Part shown: positions 9,201 to 17,396 of the stretch, piece after piece | Position numbering within the stretch: position 1 is the first letter of the stretch | Layout: each line of letters begins with the position of its first letter | Assembly (NCBI GenBank): GCA_003246295.1 | Contig: QKAS01000065.1 | Span: 1 to 38,056, forward strand | Source: Clostridia bacterium | GTDB taxonomy: Bacteria; Bacillota; Clostridia; Lachnospirales; Lachnospiraceae | Direction of reading: 5' to 3' | DNA: 38,056 bases | Made by a program: the position numbers and the translations under genes | The notes under the pieces: model-generated | Told to the model about the DNA's origin: nothing | The model's input: only the letters and a program-made list of their open reading frames with translations | Database searches by the model: none

Positions 9201-10312
9201 CCTAATATAATTTTAGAATTATAATACCTTTCAAGTTCACATAAATCTTCACCCAACAGATCTTTTCCATCTGCATTATACATCTCGTTCGGTAGTATCA
9301 TAATATCATTACTTGTTGGTTTAAATTGTTCTCTAATATCTTGATGATTCAAAAGCCCTGCAACAGAAACCGAACCACCATAAAGATGATTCTCAATTAG
9401 ATTTGTTTTTACGTTTGGCATATACTTAAAAGCCTCTGTAAAATATTGATACCCGGACTTTGGACATATTAAATTCACACACGTATTTTTGGGGAGATTA
9501 GTTATAATTGATTTCTGCTTTGCAATACGTTCATCCGCATCTATAAAGTACTCATTATTTCCACCTCTATAAACATCTGCTAAAATGGGAACCGTATATA
9601 TCACATCAGGATAATTTTGTTTTACCCATGAAATACAGTCTTCATATTTATCAATACATGACTGAGACAACACTTTAAGTCGATCCTGAGAGGTTGCTGT
9701 ATGCTCCATTCTTCTCACAAGAATTTGACGTACTTTTTTATGAACATCTAATTCATGTAATAATTCCAAATCTCTTTTTATCTCATCAAGTTCACCAGTA
9801 AACATTAGTGTACACTTATTCAAAGGAGCGTATTTTAGAAGATACATTGTACGTTCCCTTTCTGACCGTGGTATAATTGCTTCACGCTGTTCCTGCATTG
9901 TTATTAAGGATAGATCAATTCCATAGTTTGAAATAGAATTTAAGAAATCAACCTTGTCTTCCTGTATATATGCACCAGTCGTTACAGTCGTTATTTTTTT
10001 TTGAGGGAAATAGTTGGATGCAATTTTAATAAAATCATAAATCTTAGGATGTAAAAAAGGATCTGTATGTGGAGCCACCAAGACACCAGCTCCAAGACGC
10101 ACGTAGTTTACTTTTGGATTTATATATGCAAAACCCTTGAGAAGATCATCAACATCTATCATAGGAATTTTAGGGTAATGACCTAGGTATGAATCTGTGT
10201 GTACCTTACAAAATACACACCCGATACCACAATACTTACTCAAAATAGGTATATTCCCAAATGTTGCGATTTCCATTCGGAACGCATTAAACTGTTCATC
10301 ATTTAAAACCAT
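9197..10312 (-). CDS. Radical SAM protein with DUF512-like C-terminal domain (third in operon)
   Basis: A 371-residue protein. The cluster motif is C28-GIG-C32-VF-C35, later in the chain than usual for the MoaA type. A GAGVLVAPHTDPF segment replaces the canonical GGEP loop. The C-terminal 140 residues, including NHLYGGSVSVAGLLNHQDI and IMILPNEMYN, look like the DUF512 domain found after radical SAM cores in some clostridial and cyanobacterial proteins. Those relatives usually also have a PDZ domain, which is absent here. No function is established for the group as far as I know. One base separates it from the upstream gene; its stop is coupled to the next start. Confidence 0.75.
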   Translation of the reverse strand: MVLNDEQFNAFRMEIATFGNIPILSKYCGIGCVFCKVHTDSYLGHYPKIPMIDVDDLLKGFAYINPKVNYVRLGAGVLVAPHTDPFLHPKIYDFIKIASNYFPQKKITTVTTGAYIQEDKVDFLNSISNYGIDLSLITMQEQREAIIPRSERERTMYLLKYAPLNKCTLMFTGELDEIKRDLELLHELDVHKKVRQILVRRMEHTATSQDRLKVLSQSCIDKYEDCISWVKQNYPDVIYTVPILADVYRGGNNEYFIDADERIAKQKSIITNLPKNTCVNLICPKSGYQYFTEAFKYMPNVKTNLIENHLYGGSVSVAGLLNHQDIREQFKPTSNDIMILPNEMYNADGKDLLGEDLCELERYYNSKIILG

Positions 10313-10313
10313 A

Positions 10314-11147
10314 TCAATAATTATTTAAACTAATGGTATTAATCCAAGTAGTATCAGGTTCTATAAATTCATTTTTGTTTTTAGCAATAATTTGAGACCA
10401 AGTAGCCCCATAATAATGTTCATCCTGAATATCCGGATGTTTTAATACGAGCGATTTGTAATCTTTGATAGCATAAACACACTTTGAACATGTGTTTTTG
10501 GCAAAGTCGTTTTGAAAAAAATCGAAAATACTATCAGGCAAATAATGCAAAAAATAACGATGGTTTACTGAGGCTGCAAACATTGCTGGAAAACATGCAG
10601 CGGTGTATGCAAATCCGTAAACAGAATACTGTATTCCACATATATCGACTCTATCACATATTTCTGCATTCTGATCAAAATCCAAAGGACAAAGTGTAAT
10701 ATTTCTATGTTTAATATTCTTAATGCCATACACTTCATCTTTTGTTAGTTCACGACCTTTTGTTTTTATCATTTCACCAACACAAATAGGAGCATAAACC
10801 AAATAGGGTTTAATTTTGTCATGCGGTTTAATAGTTCCATTTGTTACTATATTTATTGAATCGGCAAAACCTTTGCTTATTAATTCTTCAAATTTACGCA
10901 CAGCATAATCCAAGATTTCTGAAAGCAATGGTTCGCCGCCAATAATTCTAAGTAACCCAAATTTACCTTTAGATTTACTTTGAATTTGAGTACATAAAAA
11001 ATCAATATGTTTTTTATCCATATCTTTATGCGTCCTTGAGACGCCATATAATGATTCAGCATTACATAATCTATTGCAGTGCCTACAACGCATATTACAA
11101 CGTTGCGTTATATCAATCTCTATTGTTAATTTATATGGTTGTTTCAT
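10314..11147 (-). CDS. Radical SAM protein (second in operon)
   Basis: A 277-residue protein with the cluster motif C17-NMR-C21-RH-C24 followed by a fourth cysteine at 28, and RIIGGEPLLSEI as the SAM-binding GGEP loop. The tail has CSKCVYAIKDY, a CxxC pair that could contribute to an auxiliary cluster. It is shorter than full SPASM proteins. The start overlaps the first radical SAM gene by 17 bases. No specific substrate can be assigned. Confidence 0.85.
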   Translation of the reverse strand: MKQPYKLTIEIDITQRCNMRCRHCNRLCNAESLYGVSRTHKDMDKKHIDFLCTQIQSKSKGKFGLLRIIGGEPLLSEILDYAVRKFEELISKGFADSINIVTNGTIKPHDKIKPYLVYAPICVGEMIKTKGRELTKDEVYGIKNIKHRNITLCPLDFDQNAEICDRVDICGIQYSVYGFAYTAACFPAMFAASVNHRYFLHYLPDSIFDFFQNDFAKNTCSKCVYAIKDYKSLVLKHPDIQDEHYYGATWSQIIAKNKNEFIEPDTTWINTISLNNY

Positions 11148-12123
11148 CTTTCAATGCAGCTGGTACGTAGTTGTTATATTGAATTAAACCTTCAATTGAC
11201 AAATGGGTTTCCTTTATTTTTTGATAATTTGGGCAATAATAACAAGGCAATTCAGATGGGCACTCAATTCCATCAAATAAGACACCAACCAGTGTCTTAA
11301 AAGTCTCACTATTTTCCCAGTCTTCTATACTAATGTTTGAAATATCTCCAATGGTTTTCCACTTATTCACACTGCAACCTAGAATTTTTCCATTCCAGTT
11401 TATTTGTGGACTTGAGAAACAATGGTAACAGGGAGCCTTATATTCCTTTTTATTTAGTTCCTTATATTCCTGCCTATCTGCTACTCCCAGACCACTTTCG
11501 CGTCGAACAAATTCTCTATTGATTACAGGGGAGAATGTCGAATAATTCAGTTTTGGGTTAAATGCCATGTTGTATTTTCTGCATAGTTCCTTTACCAATG
11601 GAATTTCATGTTCATTGTGACCAAATATCACAAACTGCCACGATAGTTTTGGATAATTAGAATGATAAATCATTTTATAATAATTAAGGCGTTCGATATT
11701 TTGAAACACTTTTTCTATATTACCTCCAACTCTATATTTGACATATGTATCTTGAGTAGCTCCATCTATCGATAGATTCAGAAATTCAACATTGTATCTA
11801 ACTAGGGATTCTATAACATCATCATCAACATTATTAAAATTTGTCCCATTTCCACAATACATCACAATATCATTCTCATAAGCGTGATGTAAAATTCGCT
11901 TAATATCTTTATTCAAAAAGATTTCACCCCAATTAGACATTTCAATTCGCTTAATCTGTGGATTTGCTTTTACAAATTCCACAAATTGGCTAATTGAAAA
12001 TTGGCCTTTCCCAACTATGCCATTATGAGTAATACCCTTTGATGTCGAACATTCGATGCAACGCAATTGACAGATTGTTGATAGGTCAATAGACGCTTCT
12101 TTTATTTTTGGTAAAATTGTCAT
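11131..12123 (-). CDS. Radical SAM/SPASM-type protein (first in operon)
   Basis: A 330-residue protein. The SAM cluster motif is C18-QLR-C22-IE-C25. The GGE loop is altered to EMSNWGEIFLNKD. A cysteine-rich tail follows the SPASM pattern: APCYHC, then KILGC, then ECPSELPCYYCPNY, enough for at least one auxiliary iron-sulfur cluster. SPASM proteins often modify peptides, but some act on sugars or nucleosides, and no precursor peptide is visible near it. It follows the dehydrogenase after 33 bases. Confidence 0.85.
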   Translation of the reverse strand: MTILPKIKEASIDLSTICQLRCIECSTSKGITHNGIVGKGQFSISQFVEFVKANPQIKRIEMSNWGEIFLNKDIKRILHHAYENDIVMYCGNGTNFNNVDDDVIESLVRYNVEFLNLSIDGATQDTYVKYRVGGNIEKVFQNIERLNYYKMIYHSNYPKLSWQFVIFGHNEHEIPLVKELCRKYNMAFNPKLNYSTFSPVINREFVRRESGLGVADRQEYKELNKKEYKAPCYHCFSSPQINWNGKILGCSVNKWKTIGDISNISIEDWENSETFKTLVGVLFDGIECPSELPCYYCPNYQKIKETHLSIEGLIQYNNYVPAALKDETTI

Positions 12124-12156
12124 ATTTTTTACATTATCAATTATTATAGTCCATCG

Positions 12157-13449
12157 TTATAATAAATCTCTTAGATGAATAATTGTATGGTCATTGTATT
12201 TTTCAGATAAGGAATATGACTGAAAATTATCATGTTCTACCATTACAACGACAAGACCATAATTATCCATATTTGGTAATTCTGATGAAAGCGAGATACC
12301 ATATACCATTCTAACTTCTTCTTTATTTACCAAAGGATCAAAACAATCAACTGAATAACCTTTTTTGCTTAATAGTTTTATTACATCCGCAACTTTAGTA
12401 TTACGAACATCCGCACTATTCGTTTTATATGCGAATCCTAAAAAGAGAATATTGGAAGAATTAATAGTTAAATCAAGCATTATATCATGAATTCTATTTG
12501 CAACAATTTTGCTTTTCAATTCATTCATTTTTCTAGATTTTTTTATTATAGGCAAATCAATTTCTTTTCTAATTGCTTTGTCAATAAGATAGTATGGATC
12601 AACAGCTATACAATGTCCACCTACTAAACCAGGGAGAACCTTTGAGAAGTTCCATTTTGTTGAAGCGCATTCCGTCACCTCCTTAATATCTATTTCCTCC
12701 TTCCTACAATATTCGCTGTACTCATTTGCAAGAGCAATAAGAACATCACGTTGTACATTTTCATACATCTTCGCTGCCTCCGCGACCTTTATACTAGAAG
12801 CTCTTACAATAGGCTCATCCAATACAGATTGATAAACATGTCCTATTAAATCTGTAATTTGAGAAGAAGACCCAGAAACTATTTTTGGAACCTTTGAAAT
12901 TTGATGCTCAACGTCTCCAACGTTGATTCTCTCTGGAGAATAACCGACATAAAAATCCCTGTTATACATCAAGCCGGATTTACTTAACAATGGAACACAC
13001 AACTCTTCTGTAGCACCAGGATATACAGTAGATTCGAAAATAATTATACTGTTCTTATGAATAATTGAAGAAAGAGCTATACATACGTTCTCCAAAGCAG
13101 AAACATTGGGCATACAATGAGAGTCAATTGGTGTCGGTACAGTTATAATATAAAAATTACAGGAAGATATTTCATTGATATCGTTTGTGAGTACATTATT
13201 AGAAATCGCATCTTCAAGAACCTTCTTTTCAACACTATTCCTAGAGTCTATCCCTTTAGCTAATTCACTAGTACGATAAGAATCAATATCATATCCAATG
13301 CATGAATATATCTTCGACAGTTGACAAAAAAGAGGTAAACCTACATATCCTAGGCCTATAACTGCTATTTTGATTTTATCATCGAAGCAAAAAAAGTCTG
13401 TAAAACCATCTTCGTGAATGATTTTAGTGCCAAAATAATCTTTTTGCAT
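12157..13449 (-). CDS. Nucleotide-sugar 6-dehydrogenase (TviB/WecC class)
   Basis: A 430-residue enzyme that oxidises the C6 hydroxyl of a UDP-sugar to the uronate with two NAD+. The Rossmann motif is GLGYVGLP (32-39). The motif VGYSPERINVGD (168-179) is more like UDP-HexNAc dehydrogenases (TviB, WbpO, WecC) than plain UDP-glucose dehydrogenases. The catalytic cysteine is C280 in GLVGGHCIAVDPYYL. The preceding gene is the XRE regulator, 15 bases away. With the SDR at the other end of the operon it would provide a 4-epimerised uronic-acid donor. The substrate, UDP-GlcNAc/GalNAc or UDP-Glc, is open. Confidence 0.9.
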   Translation of the reverse strand: MQKDYFGTKIIHEDGFTDFFCFDDKIKIAVIGLGYVGLPLFCQLSKIYSCIGYDIDSYRTSELAKGIDSRNSVEKKVLEDAISNNVLTNDINEISSCNFYIITVPTPIDSHCMPNVSALENVCIALSSIIHKNSIIIFESTVYPGATEELCVPLLSKSGLMYNRDFYVGYSPERINVGDVEHQISKVPKIVSGSSSQITDLIGHVYQSVLDEPIVRASSIKVAEAAKMYENVQRDVLIALANEYSEYCRKEEIDIKEVTECASTKWNFSKVLPGLVGGHCIAVDPYYLIDKAIRKEIDLPIIKKSRKMNELKSKIVANRIHDIMLDLTINSSNILFLGFAYKTNSADVRNTKVADVIKLLSKKGYSVDCFDPLVNKEEVRMVYGISLSSELPNMDNYGLVVVMVEHDNFQSYSLSEKYNDHTIIHLRDLL

Positions 13450-13464
13450 AGTAATCGTAATTTC

Positions 13465-13686
13465 TTATTTGAACATCGAAGGTGGTGTAAATGTATCAAC
13501 AAGTAACTCTCTAATATCAACATTAAGTAGTTTAGCAATCTCCAAGAATGTCTCAATACTTGGTTGCGAAGTGTTTGTACACCATTTAGAAACTGTAGCT
13601 GGATCTTTCTTTAAAGTTTCAGCTAGCCACTTGCTTGTTTTTTTCTTTTCAACAAGCACCACCTTTAATCTGTTTATATCTGCCAT
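13465..13686 (-). CDS. Small XRE-type helix-turn-helix regulator
   Basis: A protein of about 73 residues from the ATG at 13684-13686; the open frame continues nine codons upstream but that part would lie over the promoter. It has the HTH_3 pattern: KKTSKWLAETLKKDPATVSKW for the two helices, and PSIETFLEIAKLLNVDIRELL after them. It is the first gene of the operon and 15 bases before the dehydrogenase, so it may regulate the glycan operon, perhaps by autoregulation. Such stand-alone XRE proteins are common in Bacteroides. Nothing shows its ligand. Confidence 0.8.
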   Translation of the reverse strand: MADINRLKVVLVEKKKTSKWLAETLKKDPATVSKWCTNTSQPSIETFLEIAKLLNVDIRELLVDTFTPPSMFK

Positions 13687-13710
13687 TTTTTCAAAAAAAT
13701 GAATTTTGCA

Positions 13711-13739
13711 CAAAGTTAATGAGAATAAGTCAAACCAAA
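13711..13739 (-). promoter_or_regulatory. Operon promoter: TTTG - 17 nt - TAACTTTG
   Basis: On the minus strand a TTTG (13736-13739) is separated by 17 bases from TAACTTTG (13711-13718), an exact Bacteroidales -33/-7 arrangement. Transcription would start near 13703 and reach the XRE ATG after a short leader. Upstream, the ten-base string AGCATAAAAA occurs twice (13756-13765 and 13809-13818, plus strand), which could be operator half-sites. Confidence 0.7.
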
Positions 13740-13813
13740 GAATTTTTCTATTAATAGCATAAAAATAATTGCGAAATAATTTGGAGTTTTAATTTTTTTG
13801 TGCTATAAAGCAT

Positions 13814-13842
13814 AAAAAAGAGAGCCTAAACTCTCTTTTTTT
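13814..13842. terminator. Bidirectional intrinsic terminator between mobile region and glycan operon
   Basis: A perfect 11-bp stem (six A plus GAGAG, pairing with CTCTC plus six T) surrounds a six-base loop CCTAAA. It has T tracts in both reading directions. It would insulate the glycan operon from transcription arriving from the right. Confidence 0.75.
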
Positions 13843-14070
13843 ACTCAACAGCATCCATCTGAGTCTGAAATTCTTGCAACTTATTATCAGGAATATCACC
13901 CAAATGGCAAGGCTTAAAAACCTTCATTCTCCATAATCTTAACCACTGGCAGTTTAGGTATTCTAGTTTTCGTTTTGATAATCTACACTTCCTTGATAGG
14001 AACATAACAATAAATTCCGGGACTTAACGGATGTGACTGCGAGCTAATTTCATTGGCACAAGCTTGCCAT
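13841..14070 (-). other. Gene-free stretch with overlapping protein-like fragments (possible gene remnant)
   Basis: No clear gene lies between the regulator and the OmpA gene. On the minus strand a 54-codon ATG frame (14005-13841) reads through to the terminator, with a protein-like end (PDNKLQEFQTQMDAVE). A second frame ending at 13983 has the protein-like tail SPGIYCYVPIKEV, and after its TAG stays open for 21 more codons in the same frame (KTRIPKLPVVKIMENEGF). This looks like the decayed end of an older gene, but I do not recognise the family. Confidence 0.25.
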
Positions 14071-14109
14071 TAAAAAGTGAGAGCCTACCTTCACAGGCAA
14101 GCTCTCACT
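14071..14109 (-). terminator. Terminator of the OmpA-family gene
   Basis: Read on the minus strand, GTGAGAGC pairs with GCTCTCAC, with a further CCT/AGG pairing near the loop, and is followed by TTTTT. It begins about 25 bases after the OmpA stop codon. Confidence 0.75.
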
Positions 14110-14133
14110 CAAAAAAAAAATAAAAAAAACGTG

Positions 14134-15534
14134 TTAGTTGTTCGGTTCAAAGAATAGTTCCACTTTCGTAAATCTATTGCCCTCGATTGGCTTGAAATCA
14201 TTGATTCCGCCAACGGATATTTGCGCAATGTAATCGGCATTCAGACCTTTTAAAACAAGCTGCTTGTAAATGTACTGAGCACGAATACCACTCAATTCAT
14301 TGTTTCGGGTTTCGGTACCAGTTGCATCATCGGCTGCACCAGTGATACGAATACGCAAGTCGTATTTCTTGGCAACACGAGCAATCTCATCCAGATTTAT
14401 TAGCTGACTGCGGTCTGTAAGTTCACTGGTATCTATCTCGAAAAAGAAGTAGATTGGTGAACCGATACATTCTCGATTGTTGTTCATCGCTAGTAGGTAT
14501 TCATTCCAGGACTCACCATTGGATGATTTTGTAGAACTGCCATCACCAAGACTCTGCTTTTTGTGGCTACTGCCATCGTGAGGCTTTGAAATAAAATCCT
14601 TACCCTTACCAATTCGTGCCATCAATGAATTAAGACCATTGTAGTCGTTCTTTGGATAAGTGCGAGCCTGTTTATGTTTGCCATCATTACCACTGTAATA
14701 ATCCAACAGACCTTCAATTTCCAAAATCTTTCGCATCTCTGCCAGTGACTTTGCATCCTGCTTGTGGCGAGCATCCATAGAATGCGAATAAGCCATCAAC
14801 CAATCATTCTGCTTCATATAAGGCTTGGCATCCACAACCTTTTTCCAACCATTCTTACCAAGGGTCACTGATAAACCTGCTGTAATGCTCATCAAATTAT
14901 CACCAAATTCTCGGGAAGCGCCGCGGCCGTCAAAATCTTTAAATGTGGTGGTGCCGCCAAGTTCCATGGATAGGTGTAATCTCTGAGTAAGACGATAACG
15001 TCCCATTAAGCCGTAAGAAAAGCAGAAAGGACTGTTCCCATTATCCTCGTTGTGGATAAGCCCTAAGCCAACGTAGGGAACAACTCCCCAGCGTGGTTCA
15101 TCTCTTGCCTTATTGAAGTAACTGGCCACATCAAACATCAAGTCTGCGTGTGCCAACTTATAACCTGCGCTCTGTAATTCAGAGTTCTTGAAATCGAATC
15201 CCTGAAAAGATACACGGGCACCGATGGCAGGCGTAAACCATTTGCCGACCTGCACATTTAAGGTTGGTTTGATGCGTCCAAATAAATCCTCACATCCGAG
15301 TGGACTGCCGGCAAAAGCCGACACGCCACCACCGACAGTAACAAACCAATTGTCACGGAATCCGGATATGAGAGTTACGTTTCTCAGATACGTTGGCTCC
15401 AATCTATGAAGCCACTGCTCACTTCCTGTTGTTCCAGAAATGGAAACCGTATCAGCCATTTCATGGTCCAAATTAGCAGCCTGTGCTGTGAGCGAGAAGC
15501 AGACTGTAGATATCAATAGTAGTCGTTTTATCAT
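14134..15534 (-). CDS. OmpA-family outer-membrane protein
   Basis: 466 residues from the ATG at 15532-15534, which gives a clean signal peptide (MIKRLLLISTVCFSLTAQA, cleavage after AQA). The open frame begins 25 codons earlier but that part is not signal-like. The middle (about 35-240) has alternating hydrophobic and glycine-rich segments, as in a small beta-barrel. The C-terminal 110 residues are an OmpA/MotB peptidoglycan-binding domain, with YFFFEIDTSELTD, RITGAADDATGTETRN and LSGIRAQYIYKQLVLKG, including the N-x-x-L-S-x-x-R-A signature. Genes like this often accompany mobilization regions in Bacteroidales; whether it helps transfer or only anchors the envelope is unknown. Confidence 0.8.
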   Translation of the reverse strand: MIKRLLLISTVCFSLTAQAANLDHEMADTVSISGTTGSEQWLHRLEPTYLRNVTLISGFRDNWFVTVGGGVSAFAGSPLGCEDLFGRIKPTLNVQVGKWFTPAIGARVSFQGFDFKNSELQSAGYKLAHADLMFDVASYFNKARDEPRWGVVPYVGLGLIHNEDNGNSPFCFSYGLMGRYRLTQRLHLSMELGGTTTFKDFDGRGASREFGDNLMSITAGLSVTLGKNGWKKVVDAKPYMKQNDWLMAYSHSMDARHKQDAKSLAEMRKILEIEGLLDYYSGNDGKHKQARTYPKNDYNGLNSLMARIGKGKDFISKPHDGSSHKKQSLGDGSSTKSSNGESWNEYLLAMNNNRECIGSPIYFFFEIDTSELTDRSQLINLDEIARVAKKYDLRIRITGAADDATGTETRNNELSGIRAQYIYKQLVLKGLNADYIAQISVGGINDFKPIEGNRFTKVELFFEPNN

Positions 15535-15700
15535 GTGTCGTTTTGTGTTCGTTCTTAAAACTGATGCAAAGGAACAGCACATTTTGCCGGCAGAAGAATA
15601 TATCAGCATATAAGCTCCTGATTTTAACCGTAATTCAAATATTTCGGCAAACTGAACTCTGAAACTAAACTCTGTCTGCTTCAGTGCCGTTCCATAATGC

Positions 15701-17152
15701 TTATCGTCTCATACGTCTAGAGCTTGATGGTTTCATCATTCGGTGAGCCATGCGCATACAACGCATTGCCCATGCACGGTCATCTTCATCTTCCTTACGT
15801 CCCCAAGGCAAATCGCTATTGCCACCGCCGCCACCATGACCTTCGGCAAACGTGGTCGCATTATCCATCATTCCACCATACAGATACATGGCACACGTCA
15901 GAATCTCTTCGCCACGAGTAGCCATATCTGCCAACAGCGAACCGTCGAAAACATCCAAGTCACGGAACGTCATTTGTGGTAAGGCATCTTGGAAATGAGA
16001 AACCACATCACTCATGACAGCATCCTTCAAGCGATAGCGTATCTGTTCCTCCATTTGGTCAGCAACATCATAGAGCTGCTTCTTAATCTGGTCACGCTGT
16101 GTACGCATCTCCTGAATATCCTCCGCTATCTTGTCTCGTTGCTGAACAGCTACGTCAAGTTTAGCATTCTTGTCTGCCAGTGAGGTGATGACTGATTGAA
16201 GCTGAATGTCGAGCTTCTTAATCTGGTCACGAATGGCATCTGCATTACCTCTGCCATTGGACAATTCATCAGCAAGACGCTTCTGTTCCGCCTCGATGGT
16301 AGCTTTTTTATCTTTGAGATTGGCAATCATAGTAGTAAGACCTTTCACCCTGCGTTCCGCCAGATGAATCTCCATGTAAAGTGCCCGAAGCTTAGCCTTG
16401 TTACTCTCGATGTCTTTCTCCAGAGCCGAGCATTCATGAGTGAGTTGTCTCCTGTATTCTTCAGTACTGCGATGCCGGGCACCTGTCTCAGCAATCCTGT
16501 CACCACGGTCAAGTCCCCATTTGGCATTTACCTTAGCCAATTCATCATGATGTTCTGATGTGATACGTGAATACTCAAACTTGTCACTCCCGGCAAACAT
16601 CCGTTTGTAGGCGAACTTCTGGTTCTCATCCAGTGGTAAGAGCGTGCAGTGGCAATGTGGATTGGTTTCATCCAAATGCACATAGAATCCAATGATGTTA
16701 TCCTCACCATATTTATCGGCAACGAAGTTATACATGTCTTTAGCCCATTGCTCAATATTCTTTGTGCGCACTACATCACTATTGTCCGCACCAATATTAT
16801 AATCCACCTGCTGGTCACCGAAAGCAATCTCACGCATACGGTCACGACTTCCTCCAAGGATGATATTTACGATGGTTCTGTAGTAAGGCTTTTCCCTTCC
16901 TTCGTTTAGATCCTTTATGCCACGAGCGGCCAGGTTCTCCTTCATTCTCTCAGGAATACTCTGTGACTTATCTATCGCCTGTATTTTGCCACCTTTGCGA
17001 ATCTCAAAATTCAGATGCTCCCGTGTTCTGTCATAGTTACCTTTACTGAGTGCAAAGCCCCAACCTTTCTCTGTCCAACGGCGTTGGTGTTCATTGCTTT
17101 GTGCCGTTGTAAAGCCCTTTCCCGGGCGACAATCAAATACCTGTTTTGCCAT
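15701..17152 (-). CDS. MobV-family relaxase (Pre/Mob type)
   Basis: 483 residues from the ATG at 17150-17152, starting MAKQVFDCRPGKG; the upstream open frame of 24 codons has no relaxase features. The metal-binding relaxase motif reads HLDETNPHCHCTLLPL (about residues 159-174), the HxDE...PHxH pattern of MobV enzymes. An early segment, KGNYDRTREHLNFE, fits the N-terminal catalytic region. The second half (about 240-380) is charged and heptad-like, probably a coiled coil, and the tail is Gly-rich then Arg-rich. The enzyme would nick oriT and pilot the strand through a conjugative pore supplied by another element. The probable oriT is just upstream. Confidence 0.9.
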   Translation of the reverse strand: MAKQVFDCRPGKGFTTAQSNEHQRRWTEKGWGFALSKGNYDRTREHLNFEIRKGGKIQAIDKSQSIPERMKENLAARGIKDLNEGREKPYYRTIVNIILGGSRDRMREIAFGDQQVDYNIGADNSDVVRTKNIEQWAKDMYNFVADKYGEDNIIGFYVHLDETNPHCHCTLLPLDENQKFAYKRMFAGSDKFEYSRITSEHHDELAKVNAKWGLDRGDRIAETGARHRSTEEYRRQLTHECSALEKDIESNKAKLRALYMEIHLAERRVKGLTTMIANLKDKKATIEAEQKRLADELSNGRGNADAIRDQIKKLDIQLQSVITSLADKNAKLDVAVQQRDKIAEDIQEMRTQRDQIKKQLYDVADQMEEQIRYRLKDAVMSDVVSHFQDALPQMTFRDLDVFDGSLLADMATRGEEILTCAMYLYGGMMDNATTFAEGHGGGGGNSDLPWGRKEDEDDRAWAMRCMRMAHRMMKPSSSRRMRR

Positions 17153-17264
17153 TAATATCAGCATTTTAAGTACATTCCCAGCTTGCTGCCTACCGGTAAA
17201 CCTCCTTTGTGGCTCTGCCATCAAAGGGGATTAGGCTACCCATCCCTAACTTTATATGAGCAAT

Positions 17265-17372
17265 CGGGCGAGCCCGTGCTCTATCGACGACTGTCTTTCT
17301 TCCGAACCGATATAAGGGAATTAACCAGCATAGTATAAGGGTACGGATTGGAGACAGCGAAGCGCATAAGGG
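17265..17372. other. Probable oriT region upstream of mobV
   Basis: This gene-free stretch holds a hairpin CGGGC-GA-GCCCG (17265-17276). An imperfect inverted repeat, CCGAACCG (17302-17309) with CGGATTGG (17344-17351), frames two copies of TATAAGGG (17311-17318 and 17334-17341). A third, similar CATAAGGG follows at 17365. MobV origins usually lie just upstream of the relaxase gene and combine direct and inverted repeats. The nick site cannot be assigned. Confidence 0.5.
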
Positions 17373-17396
17373 TGAAGCGTGGAAATCTACAATGGG

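Noticed and set aside
8325..12123. RiPP cluster interpretation of the radical SAM genes
   Set aside because: No precursor peptide, protease, RRE-like gene or exporter is visible; glycosyltransferases dominate the operon.
13365..13556. A 63-codon minus-strand frame
   Set aside because: Overlaps both the dehydrogenase start and the XRE gene out of frame, with no features.
16196..16558. A 120-codon open frame on the plus strand
   Set aside because: Antisense to the coiled-coil part of the relaxase; shadow of its codon pattern.
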